A DNA stretch of 64,000 bases from positions 213,295-277,294 of the forward strand of contig NW_009799103.1 in assembly GCF_000213175.1 (NCBI RefSeq). The letters run 5' to 3'. Source of the DNA: Neurospora tetrasperma FGSC 2508 (Eukaryota > Ascomycota > Sordariomycetes > Sordariales > Sordariaceae). The notes beneath the pieces were generated by a model. The model was not told the origin of the DNA. It saw nothing but the letters and a program-made list of their open reading frames with translations, and ran no database searches. Shown here piece after piece: positions 11,158-21,179 of this stretch; the stretch's first letter is position 1, and each line of letters opens with the position of its first letter. The position numbers and the translations under genes were made by a program.

Positions 11158-14100
11158 TCATTCCCTCTGCACCTCAATCCTCTCCACCAACTCCCCTCCT
11201 ATCCTCGCAATCTCACTCAGGATAGCCTCCCTATTCACTTCCACCAGCTGCTCTTCTTCTTCCTTCTCCTTATCCTCATCATCTTTCTCATCACCGCCAA
11301 GCTTCCTCTTACCCGCCGACTTGACCGGCTTATAAGAAGTCCCCAAATTAACCTTCAACCCCCTCCTTCCCAGAGTAGGATTCCAAATAGCGCCCACGAC
11401 CTTCTCCTCCTCTCCTCCTCTAAAGAACAGCAGCGGCGCAGAAGATCCAGATCCGTAAACCTGCTCGAGTTTCTCAAAGAAGGTATCAACAGGTGCAGAA
11501 GGCAGAGGCAAGGCATCTTCACCCGCAGTAGCAGACAAGTTCTTGTACTTGCTTCCGCTGCTGGACTTCGTAGTGGTCGAGGTAAGCTCCTCGCTCGGGT
11601 AAACTTTGCTTACTGCCTTGATGGCTTTGGGCGAAAGGTGCATTAGGACATCATATTCCTTCGTGCTGGGGACGAACAGCCGTCTGGCGTCCAACTCGAC
11701 GCCCTCTTCGCGAATGACGCGACAAGCGGTCTTGGCAAGGGCAGTCATGCGTGCTGCAACGACTTTGCTGGGCTGTGCGATGCCGTTGACGGTGGTGTAA
11801 GCGACGCCAGAAGATTCCTGCGCCGTGGCGACGAAGAGGACGGTGTGGTTCATGAGCGGATCGATCTTGCGCCAGGCTTCGAGACGGGTGGCGATGGCGG
11901 AGCGTTCGGATGGTGGCATGTCGCTGTTGGTGTCGACGATGAGCGGCTCGGAACGCCAGTCCCATCTGCTGAGGAAAAGGAGGGCGCGGAGAAGGCCGAC
12001 GGAGGGGGAGGAAGGTGCGTCCCAGGGGTAAGGGCTCAAGAAAGTTTGGAGGGCGACGAGCTCGATGAAGTCGGGGGTGAAGTGGGAGGCGAGTTTGTGC
12101 GAGGAGAACCAGTGCTTGAGCAGGCGGACGGTGGGCGAGAAGGCGGGGAAGCGGGTGGCGAAAGTGTTGATGGATTGGGTGTGCAGAGGGAGGTGGTAGT
12201 AGAGTCTGCGGAAGTTGGAGAGGAGCACGGAGGCTTGGTGGCGGTGGTGTTGGTCGATGGTCTTGTCGTGCGATTGGCGCGTGAGGAGGGCCTCTTCGAG
12301 GTCGGAGTGGATGCGCAGGCGGAAGGCAGGGCCGGACTCGTAGACGATGTCGAGGTAGGCGAGGTTCTCGAGTTCCGTGTTGGTGGTGGTAGAGGACTCG
12401 AGACCGACGTAGGAGCGGACCTCGCCGGGTTTGGAACGCTCCAAGAGGTCGCCGATCATGCGCAGGAAGGCGATCTTGGTGCGTTGGATGGCCACGATGG
12501 ATTCGGGCCACTTGCCGGAGGCTTCGAAGGAGATGACGCATTCCAGGGGGCGTGGGCCGGATTTGGTGACGGTCGAGAAGGGCACCTTGACGGAGGCGTG
12601 TCGCAGTTCGGGGCAGATGGGGGCGATTTGCCTGACGTGCAGCGGCATGTCGTCCAAGTCGCGGATATCCTTCTCGAAGGAGGAAAAGGCCTTGCGAGCG
12701 GCGTTGAAGACGGAGGTGTCGGTCGGCTTGATAGGGATCAGCTCGGTGAAGCCGTCGCCGTGGAAGGTGAGCTCGTCTTCGAGGTAGGCAACGCGAAGAT
12801 GCAGCTTAAGGATGTAGCGCATGATTTCCTCGCACAGGTCGAAGGGAGAGGTGGACGACCAAATCAAGGTCTCCCTGATGGAGTCACCCTCGAACCGACG
12901 AAGTTCCGACTTCTCACCCCAAAACCGCTGGAACCTGGCGCATTCCTCCTTCTCCTCGTTGCTAGGTCCAGCGGCCGGACCACGGTCGACAGAGCGGGTC
13001 ATGTTGGCGGCATTGAAGAGGACACCAATTTCGATTGTGTGGTTCTGCTTAGTGGAAGGCTTCTTGGTGAGATCCCAGGGTGAGCTCTTGGGTAGTTGAA
13101 TGTGAATCGACCGAGCCCTTTCACCCAGTTCTTCGTCCTGAAGAGCCCGCTTGAGTACCCGGTGCACCTTGTCGCTGTATTCCCATAGCCGTCCCCGGCA
13201 GTCGATCGGTTCTGTCTTGTCCTGCTTTCCATCGTAGTTGAGGTGGGCAATAAGGTCGTAGTTTTGCCAGGGGAGGTCGGCCTTGAGGATGAAAGTAGGG
13301 GTAAACTGGTCGGCAGTGCTGTCGTTGAGAAGGCTCCTCGTCCACTTGGCATGTTGGTGTAGCTTGGCCGCGGACCAGTTGCTCATCTTGAAGGCAATAT
13401 TCAAACCACGAACAGCGTCGAAGAGAACCGGACCAGCGGTTTCGGACTCGACGGCGGCAGTACCCAACACACACGACTTCTCGGACAGGTTAGTAACAGA
13501 CAGGAACTGGACCATGGCCTTGAACAGCTGGGTGGCGCTCAAGGATGTAGACAAGGGCGCATGTCCTTTGGTGCTGTCGCCGCTTTGGAGCAGAAGCGCC
13601 AAAAGTACCGCCCATTCAAAGTGACCAAAACCACCATCCGCCATGTCACTTCCCAGTCCTCGTTGTTGCAACCACACCCGACCAAGGATGCAAGCCTTCT
13701 TGAACGCGGCGCATTTCTTTTCCGTTTGTCGCAAGAGCTTCAGGTAGGGGAAGAAGCAGGACTCGGAAACCACAGTCGAGTTGTAGAACGGCGTAGGCTT
13801 GGTCGCGGCCTTGGACTCGTCACCGCCAGCTTTGCGCACAAGGGTAGCGCCCAAGTGAAGCTTTGATTTGGGGAAGAAGTTGTCTGGGGCGCAAGGGATG
13901 ATGCGCACTCTGTAGTCCAGTCGGCCCTCCTTCTTCTCTCCTTCCACCTTTAGTTTCAACGACAGAATGGGAGAGAGGGTGTTCCCGTTCAAATATTCAT
14001 ATGAAAGCTCTCCGTCCTCAGCCAAGTCCTTTTGTAGGGCAGCAGCCACAACACCGAGGAAGTAGGCTCTCTTGTAAAAGTATCGCAGGTCGAGGTAGTC

Positions 14101-14562
14101 CTTCTCTTGCAGAGTCTCGCCGGGGATCACAACCACCATATCCACAGCATGGCTCTTTTGGGCCTTGATCATGGTTTTGGACACATAGCTGCCGACAACG
14201 TTGAACTGGGAAGGCTTTGCGAAGGCGACCTTGTAGTTGGACTTGTCGGACGGGCGCGGTTCGGGGAACGGGATCTGGATCTTGTGTTTCTTTTCGAGCT
14301 TGGTGGCAGCCTCGGAAATCTGGAGAGCATCGTGGGCTTCGATGGCTTCGATGGAGCCCTTGATCTTGTGGAGGAGGGAGTCGACGCCTTCGAGGGCCGT
14401 GGCATAGTCGAGCTTCACTTCGTCGACGAGTTCTTCGGCTTCGAGGATGAATGCGCGGCCACGGGAGAGACCCGAGGAAGCAGCGGCGTCGATGTTGCCA
14501 ACTGCGCTTTCACTGCCGCGCGAGTGACCAATCTTTCGTCGTTTTGCTGACCCTGGTTCCAT
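11158..14562 (-). CDS. utp22: U3 snoRNP protein Utp22 (Nrap family)
   Basis: Utp22 is a subunit of the small-subunit processome (UTP-C, with Rrp7 and casein kinase 2) and is needed for 18S rRNA maturation in the nucleolus. It is one uninterrupted frame of 1134 residues, close to yeast Utp22 (1237). I start at the ATG at 14562 (MEPGSAKRRKIGHS); the frame is open for 88 more codons upstream but without an ATG. Visible Nrap features are the pseudo-nucleotidyltransferase region around residues 100-200 (VDMVVVIPGE, then EKDYLDLRYFYKRAYFLGVV), the palm/finger stretch with FGHFEWAVLLALLLQSG, and a second such module near residues 750-900 (PTVRLLKHWFSSHKLASHF, then ELVALQTFLSPYPWDAPSS). A basic, Glu-rich tail follows. 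No intron is needed. It shares a 611-base divergent promoter with ski3. Confidence 0.93.
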   Translation of the reverse strand: MEPGSAKRRKIGHSRGSESAVGNIDAAASSGLSRGRAFILEAEELVDEVKLDYATALEGVDSLLHKIKGSIEAIEAHDALQISEAATKLEKKHKIQIPFPEPRPSDKSNYKVAFAKPSQFNVVGSYVSKTMIKAQKSHAVDMVVVIPGETLQEKDYLDLRYFYKRAYFLGVVAAALQKDLAEDGELSYEYLNGNTLSPILSLKLKVEGEKKEGRLDYRVRIIPCAPDNFFPKSKLHLGATLVRKAGGDESKAATKPTPFYNSTVVSESCFFPYLKLLRQTEKKCAAFKKACILGRVWLQQRGLGSDMADGGFGHFEWAVLLALLLQSGDSTKGHAPLSTSLSATQLFKAMVQFLSVTNLSEKSCVLGTAAVESETAGPVLFDAVRGLNIAFKMSNWSAAKLHQHAKWTRSLLNDSTADQFTPTFILKADLPWQNYDLIAHLNYDGKQDKTEPIDCRGRLWEYSDKVHRVLKRALQDEELGERARSIHIQLPKSSPWDLTKKPSTKQNHTIEIGVLFNAANMTRSVDRGPAAGPSNEEKEECARFQRFWGEKSELRRFEGDSIRETLIWSSTSPFDLCEEIMRYILKLHLRVAYLEDELTFHGDGFTELIPIKPTDTSVFNAARKAFSSFEKDIRDLDDMPLHVRQIAPICPELRHASVKVPFSTVTKSGPRPLECVISFEASGKWPESIVAIQRTKIAFLRMIGDLLERSKPGEVRSYVGLESSTTTNTELENLAYLDIVYESGPAFRLRIHSDLEEALLTRQSHDKTIDQHHRHQASVLLSNFRRLYYHLPLHTQSINTFATRFPAFSPTVRLLKHWFSSHKLASHFTPDFIELVALQTFLSPYPWDAPSSPSVGLLRALLFLSRWDWRSEPLIVDTNSDMPPSERSAIATRLEAWRKIDPLMNHTVLFVATAQESSGVAYTTVNGIAQPSKVVAARMTALAKTACRVIREEGVELDARRLFVPSTKEYDVLMHLSPKAIKAVSKVYPSEELTSTTTKSSSGSKYKNLSATAGEDALPLPSAPVDTFFEKLEQVYGSGSSAPLLFFRGGEEEKVVGAIWNPTLGRRGLKVNLGTSYKPVKSAGKRKLGGDEKDDEDKEKEEEEQLVEVNREAILSEIARIGGELVERIEVQRE

Positions 14563-15173
14563 TGTGTATGTGTGGTGGTATAGGTAGGTATATAACGGTG
14601 GTGGTAGTGGTGATGGTGGTGTTGGTGGAGGAGGATGTCCTGGGAATGGAATGGAGACAGGAAAATTGATAGTGACAAGATACTGAGAGAGCACTGAAAG
14701 CCAACAGTGGACCGAGCGTCGTCCCTCCAATTCTCCAAATTCGAGTCTCGTTCCAGTTTGCGACGGGAATTCCCAAATTTTTTGAGACTCTGGAGCTCCG
14801 ATAAGCGATAAGAGGTCAATCCACAAACACCTCAGTGGAAGACCCCGACAGGGGTAGTGTTAATTGTGGGGTTCAACTGACAGACAGTGAGCGGCCCCAC
14901 GTCTATGATGCACAAAGTCCCACTGCACTGCACATTGTGCCTGCTTCAGTTGATTTCAATGTTCACTTGTTAGCCCACCCGCTGTCGCCAAACACAAAGC
15001 TTAACACTCCAACATCACCACCACCCACACTCGACATCGCAACATTCAATTGTTTACCTCTTTTTCCCTTCTTCTTATTCGTGTCATTTCCTATTTGCCA
15101 TTTCACTTCCATTTTCGTTGCCATCTGTCCGTAACAAACATACAGTAGGTAGTAACCTACTTAACAGGGCACC
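14563..15173. promoter_or_regulatory. Divergent promoter of utp22 and ski3
   Basis: These 611 bases separate the two start codons and must serve both genes. The utp22 side is rich in ggt/acc repeats (14571-14640), so its leader is CCACCA-like and has no upstream ATG. The ski3 side has a pyrimidine-rich strip (15050-15125) and a small inverted repeat of gtaggt and acctac at 15146-15161. A very short ATG frame of four codons near 14958 precedes ski3, but the transcript start is unknown. Confidence 0.55.
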
Positions 15174-18100
15174 ATGTCCACCAAACAGCTCGTCAAGGCG
15201 GCTGCCGAGGCCATCAAGAAGCAGCAGTGGGACGACGCCATCGAGGGCGCAAAGAACATCATCGACAAGGACAGCAAGAGCTACCAGGGACATATCCTCC
15301 TGGCCTTTGCTCTCGACAAGAAGGGGAGGCTCGAAGAAGCAGAGAACACATACCTCGCCGCCACCCGACTCAAGCCAGAAGAGAAGGAAGCGTGGCAGGG
15401 CCTCGTCAAACTCTACCCAAACCTCGACACCTCCAAAAAGTTCAAGCAACACCAGCATGCCGTCCTCAAGCTCGCCGAGATCTTCCGAGACGCGAACGAC
15501 CTCCAGAAATGCTACGAGACCGTCGACAGCTTCATCACCTATGCCCGTAACAAGGCCGAGTCATACCAATACGTCGACGCCCTCGACCTAATTTTGCCCG
15601 GATCTCCCATCTACGACGCCATCGAGGGCCGCTTCGGCCATGTATGGAGGACATACGAGACACAGGCCAAGCTGGTCGAGCAAAACGAGAAGAAGCGCAT
15701 CAACACCCTGATCGGCGAGAGGAGGACGCGCATCGGCGCAAGAATCAGCGAGGTCACCCTGGAGGTCAAGAGAGAGGTCTACAGACAGAGCAGGCTGAGC
15801 TACACCTACGCCCAGCTCATCAACTGGACCAATGACGACGAAGTACGCCGCATGTACGAGGAGAAGCTGATCCAATACTGCCACGACCGTCTGATGGCCT
15901 GGCCTCCAGGAGAGGAAAAGGAGCGAGAACTGGCTAATGTCCTGAAGCTCGCCAACGACATGGTCATCATCAAACACCCCTACAAGCTAGCCTGGGATAT
16001 TGCCATCAACTGGCAGGACCACAAGGAGATCAAGGAGTGGGATGTCACGGTGCTCAGACAGTACTGCACTTTCTTCCCCGATAGTGATCTCAACAGGGTG
16101 GTCATGGGTTTCTTGACCAGCAGCGTCTCTCCCTTCCCGCAGGAGAAGCAGGAACAGACGACAGAGGATGCGGCGGCCAAGAGTGAGGGCAGCACGGAAG
16201 AGAGCGAGGACGACGAGGATGGAGGCGCGGCCACCATCTACGCTCCCATCACCGAGGAAGACCGTCTTCTTATGATGACAGAGGGTATCAGCGGTGCCGA
16301 GTCTTTGTTGGCGTTCAGACTGATGGGCGAATACTACCAGTATCTGGAAGAATGGGAGAGCAATGTGGAGCTGATGCGCAAGGCGTTGACGTTCCTGAAA
16401 GAGGAGCGAGTCAAGACGGGCCTGGACTTCCGCTTTACCGAGGACGCCTTTTCCTTGTATCTCGGCACGGCGTTGGTCTTTTACCAGACTCCCCGTAACC
16501 ACCAGGAAGCCAAGGCTCTTTTCGATGCGGTACTCGCTCACGACCCTACCTCCACTCCCGCCATGATTGGTGTTGGTCTAATCTACGAGGAGGAGGAGGA
16601 GTACGATGAAGCTATCGACTTCCTTGAGCGGGCTTTGAAGCGTGACCCCGATAATATCCGGGTCAGGACAGAGGCTGCCTGGGTGAAAGCACTCAAAGGA
16701 GACTTTGACATGGCCAGAGCCGAGCTGGAGGCCTGCATCCCCATCCTCTCCAAAAAGGGCCAGTCCAAGGAACTCCTATCCCAAACTCAGTACCGTCTTG
16801 GTTACTGCATTTGGAACATCGACACCTCCAAGGCTGCCCGGAAGGACAGGTCTGGAGCTTATGCCTTGTTCCTGGAGTCACTCAAGAACAACCTCAACTA
16901 CGCTCCAGCTTACACCATCCTCGGTATCTACTACGCCGACTACGCCAAAGACAAGAAGAGAGCGCGCAGATGTTTTCAAAAGGCAGTGGAGCTTTCGCCG
17001 TCCGAGGTCGAGTCTGCTGAGCGGCTAGCTAGATCCTTTGCCGATGACGGAGACTGGGACCGCGTCGAGCTCGTTGCCCAAAGAGTCGTCGACTCTGGCA
17101 AAGTCAAGCCCCCACCTGGCTCCAAGCGCAAGGGTATAAGCTGGCCTTTCGCCGCTCTCGGTGTGGCCGAGCTCAACAAGCAAGAGTTCCACAAAGCTAT
17201 TGTGTCCTTCCAGTCGGCTTTGCGTATTTCTCCCAATGATTACCATTCCTGGGTGGGTTTGGGTGAGGCATACCACAGCTCTGGTCGCTACATTGCCGCT
17301 ACCAAGGCTATCCTGAACGCCCAGAAGCTAGAGGAAGCCTCTGAAGCAAACCTCACCGGAGAGACGTGGTTCACAAAGTTCATCCTAGCCGACATTAAGC
17401 GCGAGCTGAGTGACTTTGATGAGTCCATCGAGCTTTATCAACATGTCATCCAGGAGCGGCCGGACGAAGAAGGCGTCGCCACTGCCTTGATGCAGACACT
17501 CGTCGACAACGCGTTTGACAGTCTCAACAAGGGCTTCTTTGGCAAGGCTGCCGGTCTGGCCACCGAGACACTCACCTTTGCCACCAAGGCTCCTGATGCC
17601 ATCAAGGACACCTTCAACTACTGGAAGGCCATCGGTGACGCTTGCTCCTTGTTCTCCAACATCCAAGGCCGCATCTCCGAGTTCCCGGCTGAAACTGTTT
17701 CCTCGCTCCTTGGGACCGACGAGGACTTCCCCGCCTACCAGATCCTCAAGGACATTGATAACGTCGGTACTGGCATCGTCTCCACCGATGGCGTTTTTCC
17801 CAAGGACGAGACTGTCGGCGTAGACTTGACCAAAGCCCTCCAGGCCACCATCCTCGCCCACAAGCGCTCCATTCATATCGCTAGCAACGATATCCACGCG
17901 CAGTCCGTGGCCTACTACAACCTCGGCTGGGCCGAATACCGCGCTCACGCCTGTCTGCCTCCGGATATCCGTAAGAACAGCCACAAGAAGCCCACCAACT
18001 ACATCAAGGCCGCCATGGCCTGCTTCAAGCGCGCCATTGAGCTCGAGGCTGGCAACTCCGAGTTCTGGAACGCTTTGGGTGTCGTAACCTCCGAAGTCAA

Positions 18101-19508
18101 CCCAGCCGTAGCTCAGCATGCCTTTTGCCGCTCGCTCTTCCTGAACGAGCGCGGCGCCCACGTCTGGGCCAACCTGGCCACTTTGGCTTTGGCGCAGGGC
18201 GATCTTGCACTCGCCAACGAAGCATTCACGCGGTCCCAGTCCACAGACCCCGATTACTCACTCGCTTGGCTGGGGCAGGGTGTTGTGGCGCTTTTGACAG
18301 GCAACGAAAAGGATGCTCGGGGCTTGTTCACGCATGCCATGGAGATCTCGGGCGATACCTCACGGGTCATCAGCCAGAGATACGCAGTCTCCATGTTCGA
18401 TCACATCCTCTCGTCGTCCTCCTCCGAGTCCCTCCCCATCACGTCCCTAATCCAACCCATCTTCGCCCTCACCCAACTGCAATCCCTTCACTCCTCCGCC
18501 TCGTCCTCCACCGACCTGGCCTACACCCACCTCCTCGCTCTCTTCCTCGAGCGCACCGGCGAGATTCCGAGGGCTATCTCCATCCTCGACTCCCTCTCCA
18601 CCACTCTCGAGCAAGAATACGAAACGACCGAGTCGCCTCTAGCCCTCAAACACTTCGCCATCGTCAAATCCGACCTCGCCCGCCTGCAACTATCCGCTCG
18701 TCTCTTCAGCGAAGCAATCGACTCCGCCGACCTCGCACTCCAACTCTCCTCCGACGAGTCCGCCGACGAACTAACAGCCGAAGAGCGCCGCAAGCTGCGT
18801 CTCTCCGCGCACGTCACATTGGGGCTAGCGCACTACTACTCCCACGACATCACCGCCGCAGTCACCGCCTTTGACCAGGCCCTCTCCGAGTCCGACACCA
18901 ATCCTGACGTCGCCTGCCTACTAGCTCAGATCCTCTGGGCCACGGGCCAAGAAGCCGCTCGCGAACGCGGTCGGGATCTCCTGTTTGGCGTGATTGCGGA
19001 CTCGGAGGAAAGAAAGGAACAGCATGTCCAGTCTGTTTTGCTGCTAGGCGTGATTGCCCTGCTAGATAACGACGCAGAGTCAATGGATGCCGTGGTGTCC
19101 GAACTCCAAAGTCTCCGCTCCAGTGACGAGGGAATTAGCCCGGAGCAGCAGGCGCAGTTGGGTCAGGTTTTGAGGGCGATCCTCACTGCGATGGGGTCGG
19201 GAGAGGCCCAGCCCATGACGGATGTCATGTTGCATCCGTTCTTGCCGCATGGTTGGTCGAGGGTTGCTCAGTTGGCTGCCCAGCAGGGAGGAGAGGAGGA
19301 GGCGGAGGGAGCAAGTGAGATGGCGCTGAGAGTAGCGAGGAAGGGCGTACCGCCTAGGGGAGAACTGAGTCCGGAGGATTTGGCGAGGGCGTATGCGGGC
19401 ACGGGAAGGCCGGCGGATGCGCAGGTGGGTTGTGTGGTTGCGCCTTGGGAGCGGAGGGGGTGGGAGAGTTTGGGGGATGCGGTTACGGCTGTTGCGGCGA
19501 AGCAGTAG
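15174..19508 (+). CDS. ski3: Ski complex TPR subunit Ski3 (TTC37 homologue)
   Basis: Ski3 is the TPR scaffold of the cytoplasmic Ski2-Ski3-Ski8 complex, which feeds mRNA to the exosome for 3'-5' decay. It is one intronless frame of 1444 residues; yeast Ski3 is 1432. TPR-type helices run along nearly the whole protein: the start (AIKKQQWDDAIEGAKNIID, GHILLAFALDKKGRLEEAE) matches Ski3 rather than other TPR proteins, and clear units recur near residues 460-500, 590-700 (NYAPAYTILGIYYADYAKD), 960-1050 (NSEFWNALGVV, AHVWANLATLALAQGDLAL) and 1220-1300. An acidic insert rich in Glu and Asp sits near residues 335-350. The ATG follows cagggcacc and no upstream in-frame ATG is present. An intronless frame of this size is unusual but shows no breaks. 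Confidence 0.94.
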   Translation: MSTKQLVKAAAEAIKKQQWDDAIEGAKNIIDKDSKSYQGHILLAFALDKKGRLEEAENTYLAATRLKPEEKEAWQGLVKLYPNLDTSKKFKQHQHAVLKLAEIFRDANDLQKCYETVDSFITYARNKAESYQYVDALDLILPGSPIYDAIEGRFGHVWRTYETQAKLVEQNEKKRINTLIGERRTRIGARISEVTLEVKREVYRQSRLSYTYAQLINWTNDDEVRRMYEEKLIQYCHDRLMAWPPGEEKERELANVLKLANDMVIIKHPYKLAWDIAINWQDHKEIKEWDVTVLRQYCTFFPDSDLNRVVMGFLTSSVSPFPQEKQEQTTEDAAAKSEGSTEESEDDEDGGAATIYAPITEEDRLLMMTEGISGAESLLAFRLMGEYYQYLEEWESNVELMRKALTFLKEERVKTGLDFRFTEDAFSLYLGTALVFYQTPRNHQEAKALFDAVLAHDPTSTPAMIGVGLIYEEEEEYDEAIDFLERALKRDPDNIRVRTEAAWVKALKGDFDMARAELEACIPILSKKGQSKELLSQTQYRLGYCIWNIDTSKAARKDRSGAYALFLESLKNNLNYAPAYTILGIYYADYAKDKKRARRCFQKAVELSPSEVESAERLARSFADDGDWDRVELVAQRVVDSGKVKPPPGSKRKGISWPFAALGVAELNKQEFHKAIVSFQSALRISPNDYHSWVGLGEAYHSSGRYIAATKAILNAQKLEEASEANLTGETWFTKFILADIKRELSDFDESIELYQHVIQERPDEEGVATALMQTLVDNAFDSLNKGFFGKAAGLATETLTFATKAPDAIKDTFNYWKAIGDACSLFSNIQGRISEFPAETVSSLLGTDEDFPAYQILKDIDNVGTGIVSTDGVFPKDETVGVDLTKALQATILAHKRSIHIASNDIHAQSVAYYNLGWAEYRAHACLPPDIRKNSHKKPTNYIKAAMACFKRAIELEAGNSEFWNALGVVTSEVNPAVAQHAFCRSLFLNERGAHVWANLATLALAQGDLALANEAFTRSQSTDPDYSLAWLGQGVVALLTGNEKDARGLFTHAMEISGDTSRVISQRYAVSMFDHILSSSSSESLPITSLIQPIFALTQLQSLHSSASSSTDLAYTHLLALFLERTGEIPRAISILDSLSTTLEQEYETTESPLALKHFAIVKSDLARLQLSARLFSEAIDSADLALQLSSDESADELTAEERRKLRLSAHVTLGLAHYYSHDITAAVTAFDQALSESDTNPDVACLLAQILWATGQEAARERGRDLLFGVIADSEERKEQHVQSVLLLGVIALLDNDAESMDAVVSELQSLRSSDEGISPEQQAQLGQVLRAILTAMGSGEAQPMTDVMLHPFLPHGWSRVAQLAAQQGGEEEAEGASEMALRVARKGVPPRGELSPEDLARAYAGTGRPADAQVGCVVAPWERRGWESLGDAVTAVAAKQ

Positions 19509-20211
19509 AAGTATGGTGGGAATATTTATTCCCCTTGCTTCCACCCCTTCCGTCGCCGCCGCCGTCGACACCGGCCCCTCTCAACAAGATATTTCCATAG
19601 TAGTGTAGTGTAGCGGTTCTGGTATCTACGTTAAATACCTTCAGGTATAGCTATAGGGTCAAGGTATCCGATGTATCGTCAGATGGCCCTTATCCAAAAC
19701 GCCTACACTACGCTGCATATCTCTACCTCTAAGGTCTCCAGGTTTAAGAAACATCAGCGGGTGTTAGATTTGTCATACATCTGTAACCCATCTCATTCAC
19801 CTTGTCCCCTAGAATACCTGTTTTGTGTTCTTCTATTTCTTCAAACTATCATGCTTCCATGACATGACATGACATGACGTGACATGACCTTTGTCTTCTA
19901 CCTATCCCTAGGCGCGTCCATGCCTCTTCCCTAGTCTCTTCCTAGAGCGAAGAGGCCTTAGCGGGGAGAGCTGCCCTTTTGTAAGTCTTCATCGTGTGCA
20001 GTCCAGTCCAGTGGAACCCCGTAACCAAGGGATTGAAAGCCGCAATGCGCACGGAAGGGAAGATGAATGCAAGCATCGCGAAAGAGCAAATGATAGAAAG
20101 CGGGAGAAGAAAAAAAAAGCGTTGAATATCCGACAAAAGAAAAGCAGGGATCCATACTAGGTAGGGAATGGGAAAAGAAGATGCAAAAAAAAGAAAAAAG
20201 AAAGAATATGA
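19509..20211. other. Spacer after ski3
   Basis: This stretch holds the ski3 3' region and the 3' flank of the tRNA-Val gene. It contains a tgaca tandem repeat at 19859-19888 and A-rich runs at 20107-20205. On the minus strand the A-rich runs are the poly-T expected for RNA polymerase III termination just past the tRNA. No coding sequence is supported. Confidence 0.6.
19859..19888. repeat. Pentanucleotide repeat (atgac)n
   Basis: Six units of atgac stand in tandem, one of them altered to gtgac. The repeat lies in the 3' region of ski3 and is a simple microsatellite. Confidence 0.85.
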
Positions 20212-20285
20212 TGATCCGACCCAGGCTCGATCTGGGGACCTTCAGTGTGTTAGACTGACGTGATAACCAACTACACCATCGGACC
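20212..20285 (-). tRNA. tRNA-Val (anticodon AAC)
   Basis: The minus strand reads ggtccgatggtgtagttgg at the 5' end and folds as a cloverleaf. The acceptor stem pairs ggtccga with tcggatc (one G-T pair) and has discriminator A. The D arm is gtgtagttggttatcac. The anticodon stem tcagt/actga encloses loop ctaacac, giving anticodon AAC. The T arm contains the cagatcgagcctg region around the TTC-like loop. It is 74 nt without intron. Poly-T runs follow within about 15 bases on the minus strand and fit Pol III termination. Confidence 0.93.
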
Positions 20286-21179
20286 GTTGTGATTGTTATT
20301 GGTGAGCCTTGATTCCTGGCCCTATATTGATGGGTTGTGGCTGACAGATTTCCTCATTTGGGCACGGTTACCGTTTTGACAAGCAATAGGCGTTCATGAA
20401 AATCAAATGAAAATACTACGAATCTATAAGAAACGTAGATTCATGTTGTCGACTATCGTAATTTACCCTGTTGTCTCGTCCATCTTGAGGCTAGCGCCCG
20501 TCGTGTATAGGCGGGGACGAGCTAGGTAGGGGAGCAGGGGAGTTAGGGGAGATAGATGCTCGCAGGGTAGTTAGCGCCAGCGCTGTGAAACACTACGAAC
20601 AGCTAGGAGGTACTAACATTTACGTTTGCCAGTGCTATGAACCCGAAGAATTCTAGAATCTTGTCTGATGCTCCTGCGATTTCGCGTTCGTTTCCTTTAA
20701 CAATCAACTCACCTTCACAAACACTCAGTCGAAACTCTTTTTTGCGACTTCTCTAATCCTCAAAGATTAGCTCCCACGATAGGCGCAAAACAGCTTATAT
20801 TTGAGACGCGGCAGGAAGACGCCAGTACTCAACTGCACAAGTGGACGACATCTTGGGGAGAACTCAGTTTTGTCATCAGATTCAATTTGGAGGGGACAAA
20901 ACACCAGAATTTCGCAAGGAAAAACATCACGACCTAAACAAACCCCGTTACCATCCAACACAGCTTACGAGCAGTCGTAAACCCGCCGTCACGAAACAGC
21001 CAGATTTCAACCAAGTCATCACAAAGCTGATAGGCAAACTCATCTTAGCCTCCAAACTCCCATCACCACCAGCAACCGCAACCAAATCAGCAACTATCCA
21101 TCACCACCACCGTTCACTGCCCATCGCCGCCCTGGTATCATCACCAACACAACCACACCACCAGATTCTACCCACCAAA
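20286..21179. other. Spacer between tRNA-Val and rmi1
   Basis: The first 500 bases hold no gene. The final 340 bases stay open in the rmi1 frame but contain no ATG, so they are probably promoter and leader of rmi1. The stretch just before the ATG is rich in caccacca, typical of leaders in this genome. Confidence 0.5.

Noticed and set aside
11845-13083. 412-codon open frame antisense to utp22
   Set aside because: It mirrors GC-rich utp22 codons; its Gly/Val/Asp/Glu-rich translation is typical of an antisense shadow and has no domain.
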